In this document: piece after piece, positions 52,112 through 60,948 of the stretch
Position numbering within the stretch: the first letter of the stretch is position 1
How the letters are laid out: each line of letters opens with the position of its first letter
From: Nitrospira sp.
Lineage (GTDB): Bacteria; Nitrospirota; Thermodesulfovibrionia; Thermodesulfovibrionales; Dissulfurispiraceae
Assembly (NCBI GenBank): GCA_002634385.1
Contig: NSJL01000008.1
Span: 62,001-126,000, forward strand
Direction: 5' to 3'
DNA: 64,000 nt
Notes under the pieces: model-generated
The model's input: the letters and a program-made list of their open reading frames with translations, nothing else
Database searches by the model: none
What the model was told of the DNA's origin: nothing
Program-made: the position numbers and the translations under genes

Positions 52112-54946
52112 TTATCCCCCTTCTTTGCCGTCAATGGTTTCCAAAAGCCTGATATTCTCTTCGATCTTCTCTCTCTTCCCTTTCAATTCTTCGAACTTGG
52201 CCCTATCCTTTTCCAGGACATTCTTCGGGGCGTTCTTCAGGAAATCCTCGTTCCGCAGCTTCCTGCCCAGAAAGGTAAGGGACTCCTCAAGCTTCGCCAT
52301 TTCCTTCGCAAGCCTCCTGATTTCGGCCTGAACATCCAGAAGGCCCTCGATCGGCACATAGATTTCCATGCCGTTCTGCACCGAGACAGCAGCTCCCCGT
52401 ATGCGCTCCACCTCAGCTCCCACCCGTACTTCCCCACAGCGTGTCATCTTCTTGACAGGTTCGATATTTTCAAGGAGGACCTCACGCGCCTCGCCGGTAA
52501 GGGTCCTGATCGCCGCTGTCATCTCGAGGGAAGGGGAAATGTTCAGCTCTCCCCTGATGCTCCGGATCCCCGTCACCGCATTCAGAACGTACTCCATCTT
52601 TTTCTCGGCATCGGGAAACGCCGGTAAGGCTTCGGGGTACGGAGAGAGCATAATAGTGGTCTTCCCGAATACGCTGCTCCATATCTCCTCGGTGACAAAG
52701 GGCATGAAGGGGTGCAGCACCTGGAGGCTCTTCTCCAGGACGAAAAACAGGCAATCCACTACGGCGCTCTTTTCGCCACTCTCCTCCTCCTGGTAAAGCA
52801 CGGGCTTGGTCAGCTCGATGTACCAGTCACAGAACTCATGCCAGAGAAAATGGTAGATACTGTTGGCCGCGTCGTTGAAACGGTAGCCGGCGAGATTCCG
52901 GTTCACCTCTTCCACAGCGGCTGCCAGCCGGCTCAGTATCCATCTGCTGGCGAGATCCAGCTCCCGCCCGCCCTCTGTCACCGGCTTTCTTTTCCATGCG
53001 CCCTCATAGCGGATGATGAATTTCGTGGCATTCCACAGCTTGTTGATGAAAAAGCGGTATCCTTCGAGTCTCTCCTCGGAGAAGCGCACGTCTCTCCCCT
53101 GCGCTGCGAAGGCGGCAAGGGCGAACCGGAAGGCATCCGCCCCGTACTTGTCGATCATCACCAGGGGATCGATGACATTGCCTTTGGACTTGCTCATCTT
53201 CTGCCCCTTGGCATCCCGCACCAGGGCATGGATGTAGACATCCCTGAAGGGCACGTCCCCCATGAATTTCAGTCCCATCATGATCATGCGGGCTACCCAG
53301 AAGAAGAGGATATCGAACCCAGTCACCAGCACACTGGTGGGATAGAAGGTCTTCAGGTCCACGGTCTGCTCCGGCCACCCCAGGGTGGAAAAGGGCCACA
53401 GTGCCGAAGAGAACCAGGTGTCGAGAACGTCGGGGTCGCGGAGAACCTCCCTGCTCCCGCACGCCGGGCACTCCACTATATCCTCCCTCGTGCAGAGGGG
53501 AATAACGCCTTTCGCCACCCTGACGATCTTCGAATTCCTCACAATCGCATCGTGCCCCATCCCCGCCTTTTTCAGTTCCGAATAGGTCCCGCCCGTTACG
53601 GTCCTGCCGTCGCCGAGGGTGACGGGCTCGAAAAAGATATGCTCGATCAAGTCACCCTGCACGGCCCCGTTCTCATTCCTGCACCCGGGACAGTACCATA
53701 CCGGTATCTGGTGACCCCACCAGATCTGGCGGGAGATACACCAGTCTTTGATCTCCCGCATCCATGCGAAATAGTTATTGTCCCACGCCTCGGGGATCAG
53801 TTCGATGGCTCCCTCCTCCACCGACCGTATCGCCTCTGCCGCGAGGGTTTCCACCTTCACGTACCACTGAATGGTCAGGAGGGGCTCGATAATGGTCTTG
53901 CAGCGGTAACAGTGCCCCACGGAATGGGGGTGCTTTTTCTCCCCTTCCAGCAGGTCCAGCTCCTTCAGATCCGCCAGGACTTTCTTCCTGGCCGCATACC
54001 TGTCCATATCCTTGTATCGCACACCCGCCTCGGCGCTCATACGGCCGTCTTCCGTGATAACGTTGACCGAAGGAAGCCGGTGGCGCTTGCCCATGGCCTC
54101 GTCGTTGAAATCGTGGGCGGGGGTCACTTTCACCGCTCCCGTGCCGAAGGCGGGATCGACGGCGGAATCCGCGATAACGGGTATTTTTCTTCCGGTGAGC
54201 GGCAGGTCGAGGGTCTTCCCTACAAGATGCGCATACCTTTCGTCTTCCGGGTTGACGGCGACCGCGATGTCGCCGAGCATGGTCTCGGGCCTCGTGGTGG
54301 CGACGGTGAGAAAGCCGTTGCCCCCGGTCAGGGGATACCGCAGGTAATAGAGCCTGCCCTCCATATCCTCATATTCCACTTCCAGGTCGGAAAGAGCCGT
54401 ATGGCACCGCGGACACCAGTTGATCAGGCGGTTGTCACGGTAGACCAGCCCCTCCTCGAAAAGCCGCACAAAAACTTCCCGCACCGCACGGGAAAGTCCC
54501 TCGTCAAGGGTGAAACGCTCCCGCGACCAGTCGCACGAGGCTCCCAGCTTCTTGAGCTGATGAATGATCCGTCCCCCGTATTCCGCCTTCCACTTCCAGA
54601 CCCGCTCGATAAAGGCATCGCGTCCCAGTTTGTGGCGGTCGACGCCCTCTTTCCCCAGTTCCCTCTCCACCACGTTCTGTGTGGCGATCCCCGCATGGTC
54701 GGTGCCTGGAATCCATACCACCCGGTGTCCCTGCATCCTTTTCCACCGGATCAGGATATCCTGGATTGTAGCATTGAGCGCGTGGCCCATATGGAGAGAC
54801 CCGGTCACATTGGGGGGAGGAATGACAATGGAAAAGGGAGAGCGTGGCGCATCCGGATCAGGTTTGAAATACCCGCGGTCTTCCCAGTATCCGTACCATG
54901 TATCCTCTATCTCTTCCGGATGATAATTCTGTTTGAGCTCGATCAT
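52112..54946 (-). CDS. valS: Valyl-tRNA synthetase
   Basis: 944 residues, class I synthetase. It charges and proofreads tRNA-Val. The HIGH-type motif is GSLHMGHALNATIQDIL and the KMSKS motif is KGQKMSKSKGNVIDPL; the CP1 editing domain (TTRPETMLGDIAVAVNPED), the anticodon-binding helices and a C-terminal Val-tRNA arm coiled coil (LAKEMAKLEESLTFLGRKLR) are all present. It is the first gene of a run continuing to the hypothetical gene, nadC and purM. The 193 bases upstream hold no gene and no obvious T-box. Confidence 0.97.
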   Translation of the reverse strand: MIELKQNYHPEEIEDTWYGYWEDRGYFKPDPDAPRSPFSIVIPPPNVTGSLHMGHALNATIQDILIRWKRMQGHRVVWIPGTDHAGIATQNVVERELGKEGVDRHKLGRDAFIERVWKWKAEYGGRIIHQLKKLGASCDWSRERFTLDEGLSRAVREVFVRLFEEGLVYRDNRLINWCPRCHTALSDLEVEYEDMEGRLYYLRYPLTGGNGFLTVATTRPETMLGDIAVAVNPEDERYAHLVGKTLDLPLTGRKIPVIADSAVDPAFGTGAVKVTPAHDFNDEAMGKRHRLPSVNVITEDGRMSAEAGVRYKDMDRYAARKKVLADLKELDLLEGEKKHPHSVGHCYRCKTIIEPLLTIQWYVKVETLAAEAIRSVEEGAIELIPEAWDNNYFAWMREIKDWCISRQIWWGHQIPVWYCPGCRNENGAVQGDLIEHIFFEPVTLGDGRTVTGGTYSELKKAGMGHDAIVRNSKIVRVAKGVIPLCTREDIVECPACGSREVLRDPDVLDTWFSSALWPFSTLGWPEQTVDLKTFYPTSVLVTGFDILFFWVARMIMMGLKFMGDVPFRDVYIHALVRDAKGQKMSKSKGNVIDPLVMIDKYGADAFRFALAAFAAQGRDVRFSEERLEGYRFFINKLWNATKFIIRYEGAWKRKPVTEGGRELDLASRWILSRLAAAVEEVNRNLAGYRFNDAANSIYHFLWHEFCDWYIELTKPVLYQEEESGEKSAVVDCLFFVLEKSLQVLHPFMPFVTEEIWSSVFGKTTIMLSPYPEALPAFPDAEKKMEYVLNAVTGIRSIRGELNISPSLEMTAAIRTLTGEAREVLLENIEPVKKMTRCGEVRVGAEVERIRGAAVSVQNGMEIYVPIEGLLDVQAEIRRLAKEMAKLEESLTFLGRKLRNEDFLKNAPKNVLEKDRAKFEELKGKREKIEENIRLLETIDGKEGG

Positions 54947-55139
54947 TTTCTCGTAACACCTTGTTATCGTAATCGTGGCGGCTTTGACGACCCCGGAACG
55001 GCGGCCCCGTATAATCCCTCCCCCGGCAGACGGCTTTCGTCAGGCAGGAGAAGTGCCCTTCATTATAAAGAAACGAAGTTGCGTGTAAAGTAGGGAATGA
55101 GCCGAAAGCTGCTCCTCAACGCTTCACAGGACAAGGTCC

Positions 55140-56117
55140 TTAAAGCTCTGCAGTAATCTTTTCTATCTCTTTCTTGATGATGGTTTCCGCGACCTCGGGA
55201 ACGATCTTCCCAATGGCGGCATGGATTTCGCCGCGCAGAGAGTGCAGCATTTCCTTCAGCAGCTCACGGGTGACCCTCTCCACAATGCCCGGGGCACAAT
55301 CGGCGAGCACCCGCTCTGCCGCTTCCCGGATTGCAGGGGAAAGCACCGGAACCACCTCGCTGGACAGCACCTCGGAAATCCTCTTCTCCACGGTTTCCCG
55401 GACGCTTTCTGAAACCTCCCGCTGCGAGGGAGCCGTATAGAGCGGAGAAATCTCTTCGGGGTGCGCGGACCTCTCTTCGACCCGCATCGCATCCTGCAGC
55501 TCCGCCTCGAAGGAGGTCCCTTCCGACAGGAGTGCGACTTTCGCCTCATATTCCTCGTCGGTGAATCCCTGCCCGGTATCTCCCTCAGGAGAGACAGTGA
55601 TATCCTTGATATCCTCCCATACCAGGGAATCACTTCCCGGAAGGGCTTCCCCCGCTACGGCAAAAGGGGTTTCAGGGAGTTCCGCAGGTGATTCGAAGGA
55701 TACCGCTTCCTCCTCGACCTCTTCAGGCTCGTGGGAGAGAGCAGGAGCAGCACTGACAAGCAGGGATTTCACCTTGCTGATCAATTCCTGCGATTCGAAG
55801 GGTTTGATGATGAAGTCATCCGCGCCTACCGCTTTGGCATACTCTTCATCAAAAGGCTCGAAGGCCCCCGCCAGAAGAATGACCGGGATATTCGCCGTGG
55901 CGAATTCACCCTTGATCCTCTCGCAAAGCTGGTAACCGTTCAGCTTCGGCATCTCTATATCGGCAAGCACGATATCAGGGTGGAAGGTCCCGAGCATCTC
56001 GAGAGCCAGTTCTCCATCGTTCACCGCCTTTATCTCGAAATCTTCGTGAACAAGGACCAGTTCCACCACTTTCTGGATGGTAAGACTGTCGTCCGCCAGC
56101 AACAATTTATTCGCCAT
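55140..56117 (-). CDS. Response regulator with receiver domain and long alpha-helical C-terminus
   Basis: 325 residues. A receiver domain fills 1-120 (LLADDSLTIQKVVELVL, phospho-Asp in DIVLADIEMPKLNG, Lys in FIIKPFES). An acidic, low-complexity linker (about 125-240, rich in Glu, Pro and Ser) leads to a helical region with repeated VEKRISEVLSSEVVPVLSPA-like segments, probably a coiled coil. No DNA-binding or enzymatic output domain is present. Similar proteins occur in myxobacterial and delta-proteobacterial motility or polarity systems (FrzZ- or PilH-like), but the output here is unknown. Confidence 0.85.
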   Translation of the reverse strand: MANKLLLADDSLTIQKVVELVLVHEDFEIKAVNDGELALEMLGTFHPDIVLADIEMPKLNGYQLCERIKGEFATANIPVILLAGAFEPFDEEYAKAVGADDFIIKPFESQELISKVKSLLVSAAPALSHEPEEVEEEAVSFESPAELPETPFAVAGEALPGSDSLVWEDIKDITVSPEGDTGQGFTDEEYEAKVALLSEGTSFEAELQDAMRVEERSAHPEEISPLYTAPSQREVSESVRETVEKRISEVLSSEVVPVLSPAIREAAERVLADCAPGIVERVTRELLKEMLHSLRGEIHAAIGKIVPEVAETIIKKEIEKITAEL

Positions 56118-56185
56118 GATGTTGTTTATCCTTGCTTATTTGCCTGTTTACCGTCCCCAAATTGTAGAGGTACGGGAGACTTTTG

Positions 56186-56557
56186 TCAAGATTTTTTCTT
56201 GCTCCGGTAATCCTCGACCGCCTTCCTGAGAGCATCGGCGCCGAGATTGGAGCAATGCATCTTCTGGGGCGGCAGCCCCCCCAGTTCCTGTGCAACCGCC
56301 TCTTTCGAGATGCTCAGTGCCTCGTCCAGGGTCTTTCCCTTGATCATTTCGGTGATCATGCTGCTCACTGCAATGGCGGCCCCGCATCCGAAGGTCCTGA
56401 ACTTCGCGTCCACGATCCTGTCGTTCTCCACCTTGATGAAGAGCTGCATGGCGTCTCCGCAGGTCGGATTGCCTTCCATTCCTACGCCGTCCGCATCGGG
56501 CATCTCCCCCACATTCCGGGGGTTCATGAAATGGTCCATCACCTTCTCAGAGTACAT
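56186..56557 (-). CDS. iscU: Fe-S cluster assembly scaffold
   Basis: 123 residues of the IscU/NifU N-terminal family. It assembles [2Fe-2S] or [4Fe-4S] clusters. The three scaffold cysteines are present (GNPTCGDAMQLF, FGCGAAIAVSSM, KMHCSNLGADAL) along with the N-terminal EKVMDHFMNPRNVGEM. The region lacks the HscA-binding LPPVK motif; it has GGLPPQKMHCS instead, as in NifU-type scaffolds from anaerobes. It lies 60 bases downstream of the cysteine desulfurase homologue. Partner proteins HscA/HscB are not in the window. Confidence 0.94.
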   Translation of the reverse strand: MYSEKVMDHFMNPRNVGEMPDADGVGMEGNPTCGDAMQLFIKVENDRIVDAKFRTFGCGAAIAVSSMITEMIKGKTLDEALSISKEAVAQELGGLPPQKMHCSNLGADALRKAVEDYRSKKKS

Positions 56558-56617
56558 TATCGTTCCTCCTCTCCTTCCGAAACAGTTTCCGCAGGTTCAT
56601 TCCGACCCGCTTCAGCT

Positions 56618-57814
56618 TCAGCCCGTGTAGCACTTTTCCCCTTCGCCGCCTTCCCCCCACCCCTTCGCAAAGGGCGACATCATTCTCAGCTTCTGGATCA
56701 CCTCGACGAAGACCGCAAGGAAGTATTCCACATCCTCCACGGTATTCTCTTTCCCGAGGCTGAACACGATGGAACCCTGGGCCAGGGCGGTCGGAACGCC
56801 GAGGGACAGCAGCACGGGAGAAGACTTCAGCGCTTTGGACGAGCAGGCGGAACCGCTCGCCGCATAGATCCCCTTCATGGAGAGCATAAGCAGCATCGCC
56901 TCCCCCTCGATAAACTCCACCACGAAGCTCGCATGATGCGGGAGCCTCTTTTCCGGATGGCCGGTGAGATATACGTTGGGAAGGCGCAGGGTTCCCTGGA
57001 TGATCCTGTCGCGCAGGCTTCTACAGTGCTCTATACGGTCTTGCAGCTCTTCCGCGGCAAAAACCGCGGCTTTCCCCATTCCCACGATTGCAGGCACATT
57101 CTCCGTACCCGCCCTTCTGCCCCCTTCCTGTATCCCCCCATAGATGAGGGGGACAACCCGGAGCCCCTCCCTGATATAGAGGGCGCCCGCTCCTTTCGGC
57201 CCGTAAAACTGATGGGCGGCCATGCTCATCAGGTCGACCCCCAGCTCCTTTACATCCACCGGGATATTCCCCACGGCGGCCACCGCATCCGTATGCAGCA
57301 CGATATTCCGCTCCCGTGCGAGGGCGGCAACCTCTCTGACGGGCTCAATCGTACCGATCTCGCTGCTGGCAAGGGCAAGGGAAATCACCACCGTTTCCCT
57401 GGTGATCGATGCCTTCAGTACCTCCGGGTCGACCATGCCATGCTGGTCGACGGGGAGATAGGTCACCACGAAACCACTCTTCTCGAGAAAGCGGGCGGCG
57501 TTGAGAATGGAATGGTGTTCTACCTTGGAGACGATAATATGCTTTCCCTGGTTCTGCTTTGCCAGGGCGACCCCCCTGAGGGCGAAGTTATTCGCCTCCG
57601 CTCCGCTCGAAGTGAAGACAATCGTGGAAGGCTTTGCATTGATAAGGGCAGCAACTTCCGCCCGTGCCCCCTCGATGGCGTCCCGTGCCTGCATCCCGAG
57701 ATCGTACACGCTGAGGGGATTCCCGAAGTTCTCCTTGAAGTACGGCATCATCGCGTCCAGCACCTCGGGGCGCAGGGGATTGGTGGCTACATGGTCAAAA
57801 TAGCATTTCCTCAT
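56618..57814 (-). CDS. Cysteine desulfurase homologue (NifS/IscS) with Gln in place of the PLP-binding Lys
   Basis: 398 residues with the NifS/IscS fold. Present are TSSGAEANNFALRG, VEHHSILNAARFLE, a PLP-stacking and Asp/Gln region (HTDAVAAVGNIPVDVKELG) and the catalytic-Cys loop ASGSACSSKALKSSPVLLS (C324). At the position where IscS has the Schiff-base lysine (SAHKxYGPKG), this protein reads AAHQFYGPKG, so Lys is replaced by Gln202. A similar loss is known in Archaeoglobus IscS (Asp). Classical desulfurase activity is therefore doubtful; it may act as an IscU partner using sulfide, or use another lysine. The operon is iscR, tusA-like, this gene, iscU. Confidence 0.9.
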   Translation of the reverse strand: MRKCYFDHVATNPLRPEVLDAMMPYFKENFGNPLSVYDLGMQARDAIEGARAEVAALINAKPSTIVFTSSGAEANNFALRGVALAKQNQGKHIIVSKVEHHSILNAARFLEKSGFVVTYLPVDQHGMVDPEVLKASITRETVVISLALASSEIGTIEPVREVAALARERNIVLHTDAVAAVGNIPVDVKELGVDLMSMAAHQFYGPKGAGALYIREGLRVVPLIYGGIQEGGRRAGTENVPAIVGMGKAAVFAAEELQDRIEHCRSLRDRIIQGTLRLPNVYLTGHPEKRLPHHASFVVEFIEGEAMLLMLSMKGIYAASGSACSSKALKSSPVLLSLGVPTALAQGSIVFSLGKENTVEDVEYFLAVFVEVIQKLRMMSPFAKGWGEGGEGEKCYTG

Positions 57815-57857
57815 ACATTCTCCTCTTCAAAAACAGGGATCCGACTGTCAACCGTTG

Positions 57858-58109
57858 TTACGCAACGGTCTTTCTTACATAAAACTTATAGAAATCCTCG
57901 TCCTCGTCCATACCGATAAACTCGTTCCCCGTCTTCTCGCACCATTGGGGAATATCCTCGAGTGCGCCGTCGTAATCGGTGAGGATCTCGAGCACCTGTC
58001 CTCTTTCGAGCTCCTTGATCATCTCGTCGAGCTTGAGGAGGTGCATGGGGCACATCATATAAACAATATCCGCCGTCACATCGGCCTTTATCCCCTGAAC
58101 AAACTTCAT
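57858..58109 (-). CDS. TusA/SirA/YedF-like sulfur-carrier protein
   Basis: 83 residues from an ATG at 58109 that overlaps the iscR stop (ATGA). The TusA-family Cys-Pro motif near the start of the first helix is visible as YMMCPMHLLKLDEMI (Cys20, Pro21), followed by the beta-alpha-beta pattern VLEILTDYDGALEDIPQWC. TusA-like proteins hand persulfide sulfur between enzymes, for example from desulfurases to tRNA modification or cluster assembly. Its place between iscR and the desulfurase homologue makes a sulfur-delivery role to IscU/NifS likely. Confidence 0.82.
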   Translation of the reverse strand: MKFVQGIKADVTADIVYMMCPMHLLKLDEMIKELERGQVLEILTDYDGALEDIPQWCEKTGNEFIGMDEDEDFYKFYVRKTVA

Positions 58110-58579
58110 GAAGGAACCTTGATCAGATTTTTTTTCCCTCCCGTCGGCGGGATATTCCTCTTTCCCTTCAGGAAGTCCCCTTCGAGGAGGTTTTGGAGAG
58201 TAATGGTCTGCAGAAAGGCCTCGATTTGCTCTCCAAGGGCTTTCCACAAAAGGTGGGTAACGCAATTATCGGCTCTGACACACCCCTCATCGGGATCGAG
58301 ACACGAAGTGATGGCTACCGGTCCCTCGAGCTCATCGAGAATTGCGGCGATGCTGATCTTTTCAGGAGGTCCGCTTAAAAGGTATCCGCCCCCCGGGCCC
58401 TTGACACTCCTGATAAGCCCTCCCTTCCTGAGCTTGTTAAGGATCTGCTCGAGGTAGGCTACGGAAACTTCCTGTTTTTCGGATATTTCCTTGATCGTCA
58501 CCGGCTTCTCGGGATATCCCCGGGCGATCTCATACATGGCCCTTACGCCGTACTGGCCCTTTGTCGACAGTTTCAGCAT
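58106..58579 (-). CDS. iscR: Rrf2-family Fe-S-responsive regulator (IscR-like)
   Basis: 157 residues. The N-terminal winged helix is typical of Rrf2 (KLSTKGQYGVRAMYEIA, SVAYLEQILNKLRKGGLIRS, KGPGGGYLL). Three cysteines in CLDPDEGCVRADNC (C-x6-C-x5-C) followed by THLLW correspond to the [2Fe-2S] ligands of IscR, though the first spacing is one residue longer than in E. coli. It would sense cluster supply and control its own operon (tusA-like, desulfurase homologue, iscU). It probably has a leaderless mRNA from the TTGACA promoter just upstream. Confidence 0.9.
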   Translation of the reverse strand: MLKLSTKGQYGVRAMYEIARGYPEKPVTIKEISEKQEVSVAYLEQILNKLRKGGLIRSVKGPGGGYLLSGPPEKISIAAILDELEGPVAITSCLDPDEGCVRADNCVTHLLWKALGEQIEAFLQTITLQNLLEGDFLKGKRNIPPTGGKKNLIKVPS

Positions 58580-58585
58580 GCATTT

Positions 58586-58614
58586 ATGCTATAAAACCTT
58601 ACTATTTTTGTCAA
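58586..58614 (-). promoter_or_regulatory. iscR operon promoter, possible IscR site
   Basis: TTGACA (58614-58609), a 17-bp spacer and TAGCAT (58591-58586) put the start site at about the iscR ATG (58579). The sequence ATACTTGACAAAAATAGT around the -35 resembles type-1 IscR sites, so autoregulation is plausible. Confidence 0.5.
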
Positions 58615-59665
58615 GTATTATTTGAGCGTCGGTTCCGCTGAAAAGCGGATGCTTTAGAAAGCCCGCCGATGAGGGGAAGGCAGCAGGGGGGAAAAGCGAT
58701 ATCGAGAGCATTTCGTTGCGTCTCTCAGCGAAACGAAACGGCCACCCGGCAATTGTCTGAATAGGCAGCCTTAGGTATGGGGCAAGGGGGCACCCTCTTT
58801 CTTTGCGAGTGAATTCCTCCCTGTTCTCAGGGGAAATACTGATCGTGATATCTCCCCCTCTCCCCTTCATGCATACAAGGGGGACAGGACGTTACCTGTC
58901 CCCTCCGATATCCCAGACACTCGCGGCAGACAAGAGGATACCCCCCTGCCCCCGTACATACTCCGTTTCAGAATCCGTCACTCAGGGAGAAAGCCGGAGT
59001 TCCTCTACTCCGTCACCCCGGAGAGAGTCAGAATCCCTCAAAGCCGTCACCCCGGCGAAAGCCGGGGTCCAGTTCCTTATTCAAAGGACTGGATCCCGGC
59101 TCAGAGGATCCGCCGGGATGACGGCAGAAGAAAAGAGAGGGGAGAGGGACCCCCTCTTTCTCTCTCCCCCGAAAGGAATGCGTGTGAAGTGAGTCTGAGG
59201 GATGAAGGAGAGGGGAGGAGGGGAGTTCTGAGCGGACCTTAGCTCTTGTTCGTCTCCTCTCTTCGTGAAACGGAGTGGCCACCACAGTGCATGCCAGAAC
59301 GATGGAGGAAAAGAGGGGTCCCCGAAACAGTCGTAAGACTTTTCGGGGCGGAGAAGGCGAGTTTGCGCTGTGGTAACGGAGTGAGCGGTAGAGAGGCAGA
59401 ACAAGAGGTCGGGGAGCGAAGGACTTCACGACTCCCCTGAGACGGAGAGCAGGAGTCAGGGGTGAGTCTCCCCGGAGGATACGAGCATCAGAATCAACTA
59501 TCCGCGAGAGAATACGGTGATCCTGTCGCATTGCAAGGACATCGAATCCCCCTGCCCCGACCCCTCCCCCGAAAGAGAGCGCAGTGGTTCTTTGGTCTTT
59601 TCATGCCCTCGCGAAAGAGAGCGCATTAGCAGAGCAATAGGGGAAGTAAGACGGGCGAGGGTAAG
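58615..59665. other. Long intergenic region with hairpins and repeats
   Basis: About 1.05 kb without a credible gene between iscR and gspN. It contains a perfect 9-bp hairpin (58880-58888 with 58895-58903), a set of degenerate CCGTCA repeats (58975-59124) and a 14-base direct repeat CGAAAGAGAGCGCA (59570-59583, 59613-59626). Open frames in it lack ribosome sites and family features. No terminator with a clear U tract was found. Confidence 0.6.
58975..59124. repeat. CCGTCACCCCGG-type palindromic intergenic repeat cluster
   Basis: Three head-to-tail half-repeats start with CCGTCA at 58975, 59010 and 59044 (period 34-35). The last is completed by an inverted half ending TGACGG at 59124, forming an 81-bp palindrome (CCGTCACCCCGGCGAAAGCC ... 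GGGATGACGG). This is a known type of dispersed bacterial palindromic unit with GGATCC-like arms. Confidence 0.8.
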
Positions 59666-60451
59666 TTATTGCAGGAAAAAGCCGCTTCTGAGGGGGATCA
59701 CATAGTATCCGGGGGAGACCTTGTACATGGTAAGGAACGGAAGCAGTCCGCCGCTGTCCTCGAAAGACGCATCAGGCATGATTTCCAGTACCGCATCGGG
59801 AGCAGCACCCGCAAAGCTTCCCTTTACCCGTGCGTAGATACCCTTTCCCTCCATTACCAGAGAATGGACCGTCAGGGAATTCCGCGCAAGAACAAGGGCA
59901 CAGCGTACCGTATGGAAGACCTCGAAGGGAACGCTCACCCCCATGAAAGAACCCTTCTCCATCCGGGCCTTCTGCAGGGAGAAAGTAAGCTCTCCCCGCT
60001 CCGCTTCGAGGGAAAGCTTCCCCGACAGAGCACCCCGGCCTTTCAAACCTGCGACAGCAAAAAAGGGAACCGCTGCCATATCGGCCCCTTCGAGGGCTAG
60101 GTGGACCTGTCTTCGGGCACCCAGCAGTTCCGCCCTCCCCGTCGCTTTTCCTCCGCCGCTCTCCGCCTCGAAGGAGATGGGGAGCTTCAGTCGGAAGAGG
60201 GAGAGGATATGAACGGCTCCCCTCAGGTTCTCCATGGAGAAGACAGGGGTCTCCCCTCTCCTGAGAACAACGGAACGGCACTGAAAGGTGTACAGCAGTC
60301 CCTTCCTGAACCCGGAAATCTCAAGGGTAAAGCCTCCGCCGTTAACCGATCGCTCCAATTTTTCCACAAGAGCCTCCTCGGGCAGGGCAATCGACCATAT
60401 TCCCAGGGCGAAGAGGAGAAGACCGGCAGCAATGGAGAGAAACAGTTTCAT
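59666..60451 (-). CDS. gspN: Type II secretion system protein N
   Basis: 261 residues. An N-terminal membrane helix (about 4-20, LFLSIAAGLLLFALGIW) leads into an AsmA/TamB-like periplasmic beta domain typical of GspN. It is the last gene of the gsp run; its ATG overlaps the gspM stop (ATGA), which fixes the start against the much longer open frame. GspN is thought to stabilise the inner-membrane platform of the secretion machine, and its exact role is not settled even in model systems. Confidence 0.8.
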   Translation of the reverse strand: MKLFLSIAAGLLLFALGIWSIALPEEALVEKLERSVNGGGFTLEISGFRKGLLYTFQCRSVVLRRGETPVFSMENLRGAVHILSLFRLKLPISFEAESGGGKATGRAELLGARRQVHLALEGADMAAVPFFAVAGLKGRGALSGKLSLEAERGELTFSLQKARMEKGSFMGVSVPFEVFHTVRCALVLARNSLTVHSLVMEGKGIYARVKGSFAGAAPDAVLEIMPDASFEDSGGLLPFLTMYKVSPGYYVIPLRSGFFLQ

Positions 60452-60948
60452 TTCGGCCGTATGAGGGCAAGGGTCAAGGTAACATCCAGCCGGGCGGCGC
60501 TGTCGAAAGAAGTTTTGACGGAACTCTTCCGAAGGGAGAGGAGCAGGGGGGCGTTTTCGATCCGGTAGAAAAGGTTTACCATCTCGTTCATATCCAGCTT
60601 TTCCACCCGGATTTCTGCCTCCTCCTCCATCATCTCTCCCACTTCCCTCGTACCGGTCTGCTTCACCGACTTGATTTTCTGCTTCAGCCCGAGGGGCCGG
60701 AATACTTCGTCCACCGCCTGGAGGATCCCCCGTACCGGGGTGACGGATGTCTTCCCTTCGACCCTCGCCACTCTCTCCCGCAGTTGCTTCACTTCCTCCC
60801 CGACTACCGCAAGCTCCTTCTGACGTTCGCGCAGGGACTTCAGTTCCCTCTTGGCAGAGAGAGAGAAATTCAGGAGGAGAACGCAGAAGAGCAGGACGGC
60901 TCCGATACCCGCACCCACCAATACTCTCTTGTCGGGCCTTCTCATCAT
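60448..60948 (-). CDS. gspM: Type II secretion system protein M
   Basis: 166 residues. A single N-terminal helix (about 9-28) is followed by a coiled coil (ELKSLRERQKELAVVGEEVK) and a ferredoxin-like periplasmic domain, the standard GspM plan. It binds GspL and links it to the pseudopilus base. The ATG at 60948 overlaps the gspL stop. Sequence conservation in this family is low, so the call rests on architecture and place in the operon. Confidence 0.8.
   Translation of the reverse strand: MMRRPDKRVLVGAGIGAVLLFCVLLLNFSLSAKRELKSLRERQKELAVVGEEVKQLRERVARVEGKTSVTPVRGILQAVDEVFRPLGLKQKIKSVKQTGTREVGEMMEEEAEIRVEKLDMNEMVNLFYRIENAPLLLSLRKSSVKTSFDSAARLDVTLTLALIRPK

Noticed and set aside
52712-55093. 793-codon plus-strand open frame opposite valS
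   Set aside because: Antisense to a complete valyl-tRNA synthetase; no recognisable domain.
58110-58265. 52-residue N-terminal extension of the TusA-like protein
   Set aside because: It would overlap iscR coding sequence; the ATG at 58109 forms a standard ATGA overlap and gives the normal family length.
58975-59124. CRISPR array
   Set aside because: The half-repeats are degenerate, too closely spaced for spacers, and form a palindromic unit; no cas genes nearby.
59540-59570. tRNA remnant suggested by a TCGAATCCCC stretch
   Set aside because: No acceptor or anticodon arms can be paired around it.
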